This document shows, piece by piece, positions 27,001 to 42,000 of a stretch of DNA of 64,000 bases. The position numbers were made by a program, and so were the translations under genes. The notes below the pieces were generated by a model. That model was not told the DNA's origin. It searched no databases and was given only the letters and a program-made list of their open reading frames with translations. The DNA is from Poecilobothrus nobilitatus (Eukaryota > Arthropoda > Insecta > Diptera > Dolichopodidae), in the NCBI GenBank assembly GCA_947095535.1, contig OX352773.1, positions 207,162,093 through 207,226,092 of the forward strand, read 5' to 3'. Position 1 is the stretch's first letter. Every line of letters starts with the position of its first letter.

Positions 27001-30000
27001 AAATTGAATTTAAATTTTTACGTTTAAAAATATTACTTACTCTAACTCAATTATGTTTTTCAAAATAGTCAATTAAAAATAAAATACAAAAAATTAAAAA
27101 TTTAAATAAAATATCAATTGTTGTTTATTCAAAATTTCGCTTTGTTCTTAAAAATAAAAATATAAAAAATAAAAATAAAAAAAATGGAAGTGAAAATTTA
27201 AAAATACAAAGAAATTAATAATAATACATGAACTAAAAATTAATATTTGAAATATTATTATAAAATATTTAGTTTAAAGTATAAGTTGTAGACCACCGAT
27301 TGTGATGCGAATGAAAAATTTAAATTCTTATAATTACAATATATATATATTGATTCATAAAAAATAAAAATTCATAGAAAAGTTGTCGTTAAAAAAAAAA
27401 AACAAAAAAATTAATTAAATAATATTTTAAAAATTATTATTAATAAGAATAAAAAAAAGAAAAAAAAAAAGACGTTCAAACGTTTGAAATGTAAATTAAT
27501 AGTACTATATACTTGATAATAATTAATTTTAAAAATTATTGTATAGAAGGTAATTTAAACTTAAAAAATTACACAATACAAAAAAAAAAAAAAAATATGC
27601 CATCAGACTGACTTTAAAAATAATTAAAAAAATAAAATATAAAACAATTCTTCAAATATATCAACATTTAATATATTATATAGAAAGAAAATTTATATAA
27701 TTTTCAAACCAATTATTAAAAAAAAAAAAAAAAACTGTATAATTGAAAATTGAATGAAAAATATCAAAATTTAAAAAAAAAGTAAAAATAAATATATACT
27801 TTCGATGTGTTTCTTTTTAAAAACCATTTAAATTTAAAATACAAATATTAAATATATATACGAATTAGTTTATTTAAAAAAAAATAAAAATAATTATTAA
27901 AAACAAAAAATATATTATATATAAATATAAGTCATAAAATATATATATATATTATATATATATATATATATTATTTGATCAATATAGCAATATAAATTAA
28001 TAATTAATATATCATTTAAAATAAATCAAACATCTTAACTAATAATATATATAGTAAGAGAAATAAGTTTACAAAATTAAAAAAAGAAGAATACAATTTT
28101 TTTCTTTTTAAATTTCAAAAAAAAAATATATATGTATATTTAACATATTTATAATTTTGTAACAATTTCTCATCTAAAAATAAAAATTATATTTATATAC
28201 AATCATTAATTGATTAATTAATATATATCACGACTTCAAAAAGGAATTTAAAATCAATTAAATTGTAATTAATTAAATACAAAAAAAAAAAAAAAAACAA
28301 TCTCATATTTTTTAGTTCTTCTTTATTTAAATTTTTTTCTTTTTTATCCAAAAAAAAAAAAAAAAAATTATTAAACAAATTATTAAAAAAATCAAAACTT
28401 TTTTTTCTAATAACTTCATACATACATACATATAATATATAAAAACGCTAATTAGTTATTAATAGAAAAGTGTGAATAAATTAATATCAAAAAAAGCTGA
28501 TATTCATATTTTTTTTTTTCCGTATGTATTAATATTATACTTAGATATATAATTTTAGATTAAAAATTTAATTTAATTATTTTTAATGTACTGTTTTCAT
28601 ATACACATTTAACTACCACACCACCACTTTTTTAATTATAAATAACTTTTTTTTGTTTAATTAATATAAAACGCATCCTTTCCCGTAATGTTTTTTTAAT
28701 AGAAAAAATTAAAATTTATTAAAAATTAGTTATTAATATAAAACAAAAAAATTTTAATTGGTTAATTAACAACACCTCAAAATTTAACATTATTTTATAG
28801 AGAAAACTAAAATAAGTGCGTGTTTTTCAAAAATTTAACAATTTCTTTTTTAATATCTTAACGAATTAATTACTTATATTATTATATTATAATTGTAGCC
28901 GCCGAATATATAAATAAAAAACATTGTGTTCGTTTTAATTTAATATCCAAAATTGAACATTACCTATTTTGAATGTATTCAGTCTTATTCTAGTTTTCTC
29001 TAAACATAATTGTATAGAAAATAACTAAAATATAATTTACAAAGCAGTTGTTTTAATTGTTTAACTGAACTAAACTAAATCGGCCATATTTATAAAAAAT
29101 AATTTAAAAATTAAACTACTACTTGCAAAAAAAAAAAACGAAGAAATATTAAATGAATTTTTATTTGTGTTTTTTTGCTCTATCGTATGTATTTTATTTA
29201 CATATAAAAAATTTGGAAACAATCTAATCAATGCCTAATTGCATAAAAAAGTAAAAATATAAAACACATGTACTGTGAAATTTGTTTTATATAGCTCTGA
29301 ATATAATTTCTTGCCATTTCAATCGGAATAATCAAATTTATCAATCAACAATTTTCAATGATTACAATAACATAAAAAAAAGATATATAAACACCGCGTT
29401 TAAAAACCCGTATGTTTTAAAATCATTTTTACTTTACTAATATGTAGTTCTATTATCGTACCCACAAATAGACAAAATCTAGTTTAAAAATGGTCGATTT
29501 TTTAATAATAAATATAATTTGGTTAAAATTATAAATATTAAAATCGGTATGGATAGAATTATTATAGTATGTTCAGAATCAATCGGTCGGACGTCGTCCT
29601 TAAGACTAAAAAAAAAAATAAATAAAAAACTACTCACAAATTAAAACAACAGCTTTCAAAATAGAAAACAAAATAATAAAAAAAAAACTAATTTTTAAAT
29701 ATAGAAAAGAAAACTATTTTATATTAGTTATTAAAATATTATTATACGACTTAATTATCAATTTAGTGACTTATTTGTTAATGATAAAAATATAAAATTA
29801 ATTTAAAAAAAAAAAAATTTTACTCAGTAATTATTCATAATTAGAAAATTAATTTTTACATAAAAAATTAAGAGTAGACATGTAAATTTATAAACATGTA
29901 ATTTCTTTTATTTTATTTTAATTTATTTTATTTTATTTTAATTTATTTTTTTTTTTTTTTGTATGTGTGTATACATTATTTTTATGAACATAATTTTTAA

Positions 30001-33000
30001 AACAATACAATTTTTTTTTTCTTTATGTCAAAAAATCAACCATTATTATTTTTTCAGCCCAACAAGAAGATATCATTTCCTAACCCAACAACAACGAGAT
30101 TTAAATTTATAAATTATATATTATATAAGATATAATTTTATAAAAAAATAATTTTTTTTTTTTTTTTTTTAACACAAGCCACTACTATATTATTACTTGC
30201 TACTACTACTACTATTTTTAATATTACTATTTTAGTACTATTTTAATGCTACTACTGCTAACTAAACTTTTTTTTTTTTTTTTTGAATTTCGTAGTGTTG
30301 AAAAAGAAAAAAGAAAACCAACAGATTTGTTTTTAAATTTTAGACAAAATAATAAGAGAAAAAAAAGAAAAAACAATTAAAATAATTAATTGTAAAATTA
30401 TATTCATTTTTATTTTATACATATTTTATTTTTTGATTTGTATCCGTTTTACAACACAAAAACAAAAACAAGAAAAAAAATACAAAAAATATTTAATTTC
30501 TACATTTGCTTTAATTACTAAAAAAACAAATGAATAATTAATATGTAATTGATTTTATAAATTAAAATTGAAACTTGCCTTTTTATATTTTTCGTAATAT
30601 TTTTTTTGATTCTTAATTTTGTATATATTTGTTTAGAAAAAAAAAAAAAAAAATTGAATTAAATGAAAAATATTTTCGAATTAAATTCGATTTTTTTTAT
30701 TTTGTTTTGTTTTGTCTCATTTTCATTTTGTTTAATTTTACTTTTTTTTTTTTTTTAGTTACATAAGTTACATAAAATTTTGTTCCATGCTTAAAAATAA
30801 TATATTTTAAAATACATATTTAAAAAGTAAAATTAAAAAACAAAAAAAAAAAAAAAATAAATTCAATTCAAAATGGAGTAAGTTAAAAATTGTATATATT
30901 TTTTTTTTTTTTTTATTCCATATATTTTTTTATCATTTCATTTTCATATTCATATTATTATATTTAGTTTTTATATTTTTTTTTCTTTAATAAGTTTTTT
31001 TTTTTTTTATTAATTATAGTTTTTCAATCTATTGCTTTTATATTTTTTTATAACAGTTTTTAATCAATTTATTATTTTTAAGCATAATTTTTTATTTTTT
31101 AATTGCATTTGGCAATTTATTTTAATTTTTCATAATTTTTTTAATTTTAGGTGTAGATTCTTTTAGAGTTATTAATTACTTTTTGAAATGATGCGTTTAT
31201 TTCTTTTTTAAATTGTATTAAAATGACAATACAAAAAAAAATTTTAATACTAACTAACTAATATACAAAAAAAAAAAATCTTTCAAAATTGAAATAAAAA
31301 TAATTTAATAGAATCGACACCAAAAATTCACTTTAAATTAATTTAATTTCTTTTTATTACAAAAAGAAATTATTATTTTAAATGTCTTATTTATATAAAT
31401 AAGCAGTATTGGTTTATGTTTTTCTATAAATTTGCATTAAACATTCCTTTAAAAGTTGTCTCTTATCTTCCCCTTCAGTAATGTATGTATATATTTAATT
31501 TACATATATCAAATCACATTCGTTTTCTGGGTGCTACCAAAAACTGTTTTCCTTTTAAAACCTTTTAAAATATATAATTTTTTTTCTTTTCACTAACATT
31601 CATTATTTAATTGTTCATAAAAATTGTTTAAATCAAAAATAATTTCAATTTATTTGTAATTTTATACTCTTTAGGTTCTGGGGTGGTAACATATAATTTG
31701 TTAAAAAATACTTTTTATTGGAACAAAATATAAATGTAGCAACAGCTTTCATAGGTAATATTAAAAGCTGAGTTAGAAAAGTAACAAAAAAAAAAATGGC
31801 GAACCACTCACGCACTTGCCACCTTATTATATGTTTTGTATATGTATGTTTTTTTTTTATGGCATAATAGAAATACAATTTGTTTATTTTGAACAAATTT
31901 TAACATTTTTCAGTTAGAAAACAATTATTATATGAATTCTTTTCATTCTAAATTCCTAAAAAAACATTTATTTATTTAAATTCCTTTAAAATGATTTTCT
32001 TGACTATTATTCGGTTATTATAACTGAAATTTTTTTAACGTTAATTAAATATTTTCTTATCGCTATTTTTCTTTCAATTAAAAAGTTGCGTTTTCCACTT
32101 TATGTGTTTTGAAAACTAGCAAAATAAAATTAATAGTGATTAATTGTTAAAATAAAAATACAAGTTATGTGCTTCCACCTCCTATATTTGAAAATTCTTA
32201 GGGTAGCATTTTTAACCACAAAAATAAAGATTTATATATTTTAAATTCATCATCTTTTTAAAGTTTTAATTTAATATGACTAATAATTGGAATGAGAAAA
32301 AAAATCAGAAAATGTAATTTGTTTTTACGTTAAACGATTATTTCTTTATATTTTTGTAAAACAGGATAATAATCCGCCTAAACTTTCAATTGAATTAATA
32401 TAGATACAAATAAATTAATACATTAAAATACACGCAAATGATTTCTAAAAACAAATGATTTTTTTTTTATAAAATTGAATTAATTATGTTGATAACATAG
32501 TTTTTCTCAAAACAATTCAAAAACAAAAAAAAAATTACATCAACAGTTCCTACATTATTATAAACAAAATATAAAATAAAACGATTTTTTTTTTATTGCC
32601 GAATTTTATAAATTTCTTTGAAAACCCTGATAATTACACATCCTAATATTTTTAATACAAATTCATACTTATAATGATGTAAAATGTGTTAATTTTTTAT
32701 TTATCAACATAATTCCATAAAAAAAACTTAAAAACTTAATTTACCTTCTTTCCATAAAAGGTAAATTTATTCGTAAAGCAAAAACGACAACGTAAAGCAA
32801 AAGCGACTTAAATATTTCAACGACAACTTTACGTTAAATTAATTTTATGTTTTATTTTTGTTGTTGTTATTGTCATTGTCATTTTGCTTAATGTGAAAAA
32901 CGATTCTCCTTTATTTGACATTAATTTTGTCAAAATGTCAAAATTTGTTTATATACAAAGTGTTCAATAAAAAAATCACTTAAATCCTTCTTAAGATTGA

Positions 33001-36000
33001 CATTGTCGATTAATCAATTTTTATGACAGAAAACAAAACAACACACAGCATAGGAATACATTTTCGACATACATACTTATATTAATTTTTTATTTTTATT
33101 ATAAATAAGGTAATTTATAGTTTTTAATGTTTCTAATTTTTAAATATTAGTTTTGAGTTAAGAAAATAATTTTGAAGTATTATTAATTTAAAAAAAAAAA
33201 AAACAAAATAAAGTTGTATGGCAACTAAAATTGATTTTATATTACATATTATATATTATTTTTCTTTAATTTGTATTTTTTATGTTTTATTTTAGTACTA
33301 TATATAATATTATTATATTTATGTAATGTAATATAATTTAAAAATCATTTAGTTTCATATATTACACATAAAGAACTATTTTACGTAAAAAGTTTATTTT
33401 TCATACATATAATAAATATATAAAATTTATATTTTATTTTAGTTTTTAATGTTAATTTACATATAAAATTCATATATAGAAATTTTTCATATATTATTGT
33501 ACTGATGTATAATTTTTTTTTTTTTTTCTTAGTTTTTAATTTGTTTTAAATTTAATTTTCATGTAAAACAAAAAGCATGTAGAAAACTTAATTTTATTAA
33601 AAACACAATATTCTTATTTTTTATTGTATATATTTAATAAGAGATGAAAATTAATTTTTTTTGAAAAATTTTCATTTATTTCATAATATAAAAATAAAGA
33701 AATAAAGTTTTATTTTTTTTATCTTAATTTTTTTTTTTTTTTGTACTTTTTTTGTAGTATTTTCTCTTTTTAATTTTTGTTTTAGATTTTATTTTATTTT
33801 TTTTTTTTTAGTTTTTGTAATTTATTTTGTCATATCTAAAATAAACAAAATAGAAGCCTTAAAAAAAAACAATGTGTACTTTTGTAAATATACCTATACA
33901 TATAAATTTTGATTTATTTTTATTTAATATTTTGTTATGTCTAATATATTTTTTCGTAATTTTTTCGTTTTAGAAATGTTTTTATTTTTATGAAAGAAGA
34001 AATGCAAAATAGATTAAGAAACTAAACAAAATGAAAAATTGTGATATAATTAAATGATGGAGAAGACCTGATGTTTTTTCAAAATCTTAAATGTTAAATT
34101 ATCCTCATTTTAACATTTTTTCAGTTACGTTTTCAAAAGGACGCTTCAAAAAAATGATATATATATATCAGCAAATTAAATATTTTTTTTTAGGGGAATA
34201 AAATAATTATTTTTTAAAATTACAACAAATTGCACATTATTTAATATATAATTACTTAATAATATTTCACACGAACGCGATTTCTGTTTAATGTTATTCT
34301 TAAATTATTGTGCTAGTTTTTATGCAGTAGACTAAAAAAAAAAGGCAAGAAACAAAAAGGTTGAGAATGTTTAAAAATAATCGGTCTCAGGCACTGACAT
34401 TTAATATCACTCCTAAAATCTCATTTTTACGAACTGCCCTTGCCAATTTAATTCTAATTTTATTTCTAATTTGCATTTCACATAATGTATTTTTGCCATG
34501 GTATTGTTATTTATTAACTTTTTTTTATATTATAATTTTTTTATTAAGAGCAACATTTTTATTAACAGTACAATGGAAAAAGCCAAATTTTACACAATTT
34601 TTATATGTGATATTTTTTTTTTATTTTTTAATTTTAAAATATTTGTTTATTTTTTATTTATTTAATTTTTATTAATAAAACTTAAATAAGGTAAGTTTCT
34701 TTTAAAAAGTTTTTACATTTCATAAATTATAAAATAATTTCCAACATGCAACGAATTAATATAAAATTAATATTACAGGAATAATAAGGGTTTAATAGAA
34801 AATTTAAATATAAATAAAAAAAAAATACTTTGTTGAAAAACGGAAAAGAAAAGGTTTCAACAATAAATATTCAATGATTAAAATAATTACTACACTTTTT
34901 TATAATACAAAGAAAAAACAAAAACAATAACTAATAGATAGCCATATTTTTTATTTTATTTTTTTTAAACTTTTCTGCAGTAGTTGAATTTCATATTTGC
35001 TTTAAAGGTATTTTTATTTTTTTTAGTAGTATGTAAAACCACATACTGCCTCTGCCGATCTTTTAAAGTTAAATCAAATAATTTTCTATTTTGTTACAAA
35101 TAAAATATAGATCAGAGAATTTCATAATATGAATCAATCACCTTTATTTCACTTTTGTTAATAAATAACAAGTTTAATATTAATCTGTTACAAAACTCTC
35201 ATTCTTAAAATGCATATTTATTTTGTCACAAACCAAATTTATGGAAAACTAGAAAGTTTCTAACGAAACATTAGAAAATAGACCTTTGATAAATTTATAA
35301 AACAACAATTTTTTTGAAATCAATTTTGAAACTGGCTAAAAATATATTTAAAAAAAAAACCTTTTATTTAAATAATTTCTGAATAAATATAACCAAATGT
35401 GGCTTCACTTTTTAAAATAACTAAAATAAAAGATAAAAAACAAATAAAGATTATCCTGAATCTATCAAAAAAAAAAAAGAAACAAAAATTATATTTTTTT
35501 TTTTTTAGATTCTTAGAAATTCTTTTAGTTTTCAATATTAATATTATGTAAATTATAAAGTGTAAATGAAAGTACTATATATTCGCCCTATTTTGGATAT
35601 GTGTTGGATATATAAGGTGCCTTAAAACAAAAATAATCGTAAATAATCTTATTGATCCATATAATTGCGTTTATTTTTTTTAAATTTAAATTAATAATAT
35701 AAATATGGTTTAGTAAAACATTTAAACCTTTATTAAAAAGAAAAAAGATTACTCCTTTAGCCTTCCCCCCCTTCCCCTTAACTTTCGAAAGATAAATTAA
35801 CAAGTAGAAAAACGATCCCCTCTCTTCCAGTGAAACTTTTTTGAAACCAAAATATTTTAAAGGTTTTTACATTGAAAATTTTGACTAAGTAGTTCTTTAT
35901 TTTTTTTTTTCTAACTTCAAGGGGGTTGTTTTTGTCTTCGTGATTTTGCATTCCATAGAACGACGTTTTATTTTTACATTTTTTTATATTTTTATATAAG

Positions 36001-39000
36001 AATACTAAAAATAAATCTTAAACAAGTACCTATATACGTACATATTAATGATATATTAATGAAAATAAACCTCCTTCAAATTAAGTAATGGTAAATAGTT
36101 TCAATTTAGAATTTTATTTGCTTTTAAGTGTCATTCTACTTTTTTTTTTTTTCGTTAATAATAATGTTATTTAAGTAGATGATTTATACCATTTATACCT
36201 TTTAATTTTTCGTTGATATAAAAACATTTTTCTTTCATAAAGATCACAATTTAAAAAAAAAATAAAGCTGCTGAATAAAATATTTTTTTTTATGTTTTTA
36301 ATTTTTTTTAAAAATCTTTTGAACAGAATTCCAATACAAATATTTTATAACATACATAATTATTTGTAAATATAATTAATTTTTTTTTTTAATTAGTAAA
36401 AGAGTTTCCACACTTAGAGGTATATTTAAAATAAAAATTTAAAATACACCAATATTAATTAATAAAAAAAAAAACAAAGCATTTTATATACAATTTTAAA
36501 TAATTTTAAATACAATCTTAATATTTATTTTGTGTAACAATAGTTTTATTTGCTATCTGTGTGGTTTCTCTTAATTATGTTAAATTTAGAATTTAGAAAA
36601 AGTATTTATTATTTTGTTTTTTTTTTTTTTTCATTTAGAGATATAAGTTTGTATAGTAAAAAAATATATAAAAATTTATTAATTTTATTATTAAAAAAAT
36701 ACTTAGTTGAAATTTTGTGGCAATTATTATTATATAAAAAAAATTATTATATAAAATAAGATTAATTGAAAACACTTAATTAAAATATATATTTAACATA
36801 TTTATATACATTATTAATACAATATTTTACGAATATGTTTTGTATTATCATAAATTATATATAATCATTTAAAAAAGAGTAGTGTCAGTTTTTTTAGACG
36901 TTTTTTTTTAACCTAAATATTTTATTGCTTTAATTTTCCAATACTGCTATAGGGTTTTTTTTCGTGTTACAATTAGTAGAAAAAAAAATAATAAATATAA
37001 CATTATATTTATAAATTCGATAAAATAATAAATTAATTTAATTAAAATATTTTAACTTATTGATTTTTATTGTTCAAAATTACTTATATAATTTGGCTTA
37101 TAAATTTAATTATTAATTTTTTTAATATTAGCTTATAGCATGAAATATTATCTTATTATTTTATCGAATTTTTAGCATGTTTTAGTTTAAAAATCATTGA
37201 AATTAAATATTATACAATAATAGATATTTGAAAATAGTAAATTTTCCCAATTTTTTTTTTTTTTTTTAATTTTACATATATTTTATTTACAAAATTTGAA
37301 CTTGTCTAGAAAACTCCTTTAAAAAAAATTACAATTTTTTTTTTATTTAACTGAAATTAGAGTTATGAAAAAAAAGAAATTGGTACAAGTGCTGCCCCAC
37401 ACGTATCTATTAACAATGATTCTAAAAATAATACGGAAGGTGGACAAGTATGTACGTAATGTGTACATACTTCAGATAATAATATAACTTTTTTAAAGAA
37501 CTTTATTTTTTCCCGTTTCAATTCAAATAAACAAAAAAAAATCTATTATTTAAACTTGTATTATTTTAATTTAATTTTGGATATTTCTAAAATTATTAAA
37601 GGTTTGTAAATTTCACTTTTTGCAAAACAATTAAGCAAAAATTTCAAATATAAGAAGCAGATACTACTTAATTTTTTTTATTTTATTTTTATTACTCAAT
37701 AAATCCTATTTTTAAATATTAAAACTATAGCAGACCAATAATCACAGAATCAGACAAAAAATATATATATATATGTATATATATATATGTGTACATAAAA
37801 ATAAATGTATATTTTTAAAAATTTAAATTTTTACAATCATAATTAAAACATAATAAAAATTTTTATACTTTTATCTCCTCTCCCTGCCCGTAATTCTTTG
37901 ATTTTAGAAAACAATGAAAAAGAAAAAATAAAATCAAAAAATTTAAATATACATATTAAAAAAAAAATTAAAACAAACACAAGAAAAAATTTATTTAAAA
38001 ACGGAGATTTGACAATAATTTTAATATAAAAAAATTAAATTTAACTTCAATTTAAGTCTATAAAATAATATAAATACAAATATTAATTAAATAAATGTAA
38101 TCTATTCATAAATACAATATATTATATATATATTAAAGCAATATTTACAAAAAAAAATTAAATCTATAAATCTAATACCAATAATTATTAAAACTAATTC
38201 CTTCATAAAAGTTTTCTTTAATAAAACTGTCATAACTGTTATATATAATATATATTACATACATTTATTGTAAGTTGCAAATTATCAAAATTTTAATTTC
38301 TAACCTATCTTACAGCTAGCTTTTTATTACACCGAAATTTCATAGTAGTCAGTATCTAAATTTTTTTTTAGATAAAAAAGTAAAACCTGTTATATAAAAT
38401 TTGTCTTTTCCGCATCTGTTTTTAATACCTAATCATAAGCTAGTTGTGTTTTATTCCAATATAATTTGATTTTCTATATTTTTATACATTAATTAATATG
38501 CAAGCTTTGTGAAACACCCTTTTATTTGTTTAAGTTTTATAAATTTTTAATTTATTCTATCTATATAATATATAGACCAAAAAATTATTGAGCTCAAATT
38601 CAACCACATGAAACTCAAATTTGTTTAATTTCAAAACTCAATCTTAAAATTCTTATTTACGAAATTTCAGTTTAGTCAATTTTAAAGAAAACATTTGGTC
38701 GAATGTATAAAAACTCTGAACTTGAACGCAAATATCACATTTTCAAAGAAAAACTACGAGTTCAGGTGATTGAACTCAGTTCTCTCTTTTTAAGCAAAAT
38801 CTCATTTAAGCTTACTTTTTTGCAAGCGAAATTGCAAATCAAAACGAGTTGTCGTGTTACTCGCAAAAAGCAACCTAAAATGAGGTTTTGCTTAAAAAGA
38901 GAGAATTGAGGTCAAGCACAGTTTTATGCATTCGACCTATTATCGCGTAATCGTAAAAAGTATGGGCGCGGGTGCTCCGATACTCAAGGTTGAATTTACT

Positions 39001-42000
39001 AAATTGAGCTGCAGGTGTTTTACCTAAATTTATTATACTATACTTCATTTTTTTTTTTTTTATATATATTTGATAAATTTATTTCTTATTTTAAATTGTT
39101 GATAGAGCTTATTATTAATAATAGTACAACTTTAATATTTGAAAAATAATTATTTAAAATTTCATTTCAATTTGTCGTAACTATAATAAATTACTACTAC
39201 ACATATACTATACGATTACTACATTCTACTACTACACTAAAAACTAATATTAACAAATAACCCCGTTTTTAATTAAAAAAAAAAAAAACATAATAAAAAT
39301 ATAAATAAATTATAAAAAATATTTATATAAATATAAATTAACTAGTTTACATATTATTATACAACACTTTTTTTTCTTTAAAAAAAAAAAAGTAATAATT
39401 GAATAAAAAACGATATAAATAATATAAAAAAAAAAAGATATTTACATTTTACATAAAATTATATACTTGAAAATTGTGATTTTTTTCCTTTTTAAAAATT
39501 ATAATACCATGCACATACTTATAAAATATATATTTTAGGCTATAATGTTAAAAAAATAAAAAAATAATATAAAGAAAAAAAATACTGTTTATAAAAAGAA
39601 GAAAAAAAAACATTTAATAATATAAATTTATAATATATATTAAAATATTTAAATTAAACTTTATATTAATTAAATTTATATTATATAAATGTTTTTTTAT
39701 TTTTTTTTTTTTTTTGTAAATTAAGGTATTCTTAAAAATCATAAATATATACTTATACGCAAAACATATTTAATCAAACGGGTTTGTGATTGTAATTAAA
39801 AATTTATATATATTGTATAAATATATAAATATATTGTATAGTATTATAATTATATATACATATATATTATTATACAATAAATTTTTTTGATAAAGTGTTT
39901 CATGATTAACTTATTTATATATAAAGTTAATACATATATATTATAAACAAAAATCTTTTTATAAACATATATATATATATAATAATGATGTTTAATATAA
40001 ACATATATATGAAGATGTTTAATAAAATCGTAACAAATTATTTTTAATTTTAAATCATTAAATAAAGAAATTGCTAAACTAACAACAAGCAAATATTTAA
40101 TAATAAAATTAATATAAAAAGTACAAACTTGTATCTCTTTAGAAATTAAAAAAAAATATTAAAATTTTTAAAAATGTAGAAATTGTTTAATAACTTTTAA
40201 AAATAAGATAAAACTTTATAACTATATATAATAATATTAAAAGAAAATCCCCTAAAAGTAAATGACATATCATACGTGTTATTATTTAAGAATTTCCTTT
40301 TATTTTTATTTGAAATATCATAATTTTTGTTATAAATGCCTAATACTCAATTTAAAATCTATTTAACCTAATTCAGCCTAATACTCTATTTTTGTTATGA
40401 AAGCTTAATATTAATACATTATTTAAAGCCTAATACTTCAAATAGAGAGAAAAACTATTCTATTAGAGATTGCATCTACTAGCAATAGTATACTTTTGTA
40501 TCATTTATACTAACCACAGATAATTATAGTTATGAAAAAGAAAAGAAATTAATGCAAACCACTTCCACCAATGTAAGCAAAATAATGTGTTCGGAGACAA
40601 TTTTTAATAGGTTGTTTCTCAGAAACAGTGAAGAAAAAAATATAAAAATCGTACTATGTTTTTTTATCAAATTAGCTAATTTGCCAGAAAAAATGATATT
40701 GTTGTTTCTGTAGCTCTCTCTCTCCTATGGAATGGTCTAGTCAGTTCAATATGTTTTTTTTAGTTGTGCGGAACATTAAATCATGTGACGGTTAGGTCAT
40801 CAAATCAAGTGACGATGACTAAATAACAACATATTAACAACAAAATATACAAAAATTACATAATATGTACATACATTATTTAACGTTTTCATCTGATTGA
40901 AAAAAAAATCAAAATTTATCTAATTAAAAAAAAAAATAAAATGAAAAAACATCTTTTGTTCAAAACTATTTTTTTAGGTATTAGGCTTTAAACGTTGAAC
41001 TTTGAAACAAAATTTAAATAAAAATTGAAATTTATATATAAATATAAACTTAAACTTTGTAATAATAAAACACAGTCAACTAATAATTAATTTTCTTTTT
41101 TTTATTAATATGTATATCATTTACTATCTTCTAACCCTATATTAATTACATACCATACTACACTTCAATATATAATACTGAACATTATAAATAATATACA
41201 AAGAATATTTACTTGAGCAATTACTAATTTATTCAAATCAAATGTCTTCCTAATATCAAAAGTAAATAAAGAAAAAAAAAAAAATAAACAAAAAATTATT
41301 AAATTTTTAAACAAAATGAATATTATTATGATTAAATTAAACATACATATTAATATGTGACATTGAAATAAATATAATCATATATTTATTAAATTACATA
41401 TTTCAAGCTCTCTATTCCTTTATAATTAAATTTTTCCTTTTGCAAATCAATTTTTAACTTTTTCTTAAACTAAATTTAATTCGAAAGCAAATTTATGTAA
41501 TTTAAAATAATTTTATTTTTAAATCGTAAGTGGACCAAAATAAATTAACACAAAATTACTTGTGTTTATACCCTACTATTAATTAAAAAAAAAAAAAAAA
41601 AGTATGAACAATTAATAAAAATTAATTAAAAAATGTTTTTTTAAATTTTGTAAATAATAAAATCATTTTTTTTTCTAGTTTGTTTGGAATTGGACTGGCT
41701 GGTTTTAAGCGGGCACTTTTAAAATTTAATTACGTACTGAAAACAGAATTAATGAACGCGAAATAAATTATTAGATTAATAAAGTGTATATTGTGTGCAT
41801 ACTCTTAAACATACAAGGAAAAATTAGAATGAAGAATGAAGATAAGCGCGCGCGCGCATTCTTCATTTTAGAACGGAATTTTTAAGATGAAAATTTTGAA
41901 ATTTATAAATAATATTTTACAACAGACAGAAAAATGATAACGGTATAATTTTAGAGCTTTTGTTTTTATTAACTGTAAGAAAATCTTATTTACGTATATA

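Noticed and set aside
38703..38909. 68-residue plus-strand protein
   Set aside because: It runs through the arms of a fold-back repeat, which accounts for its unusual length and composition.
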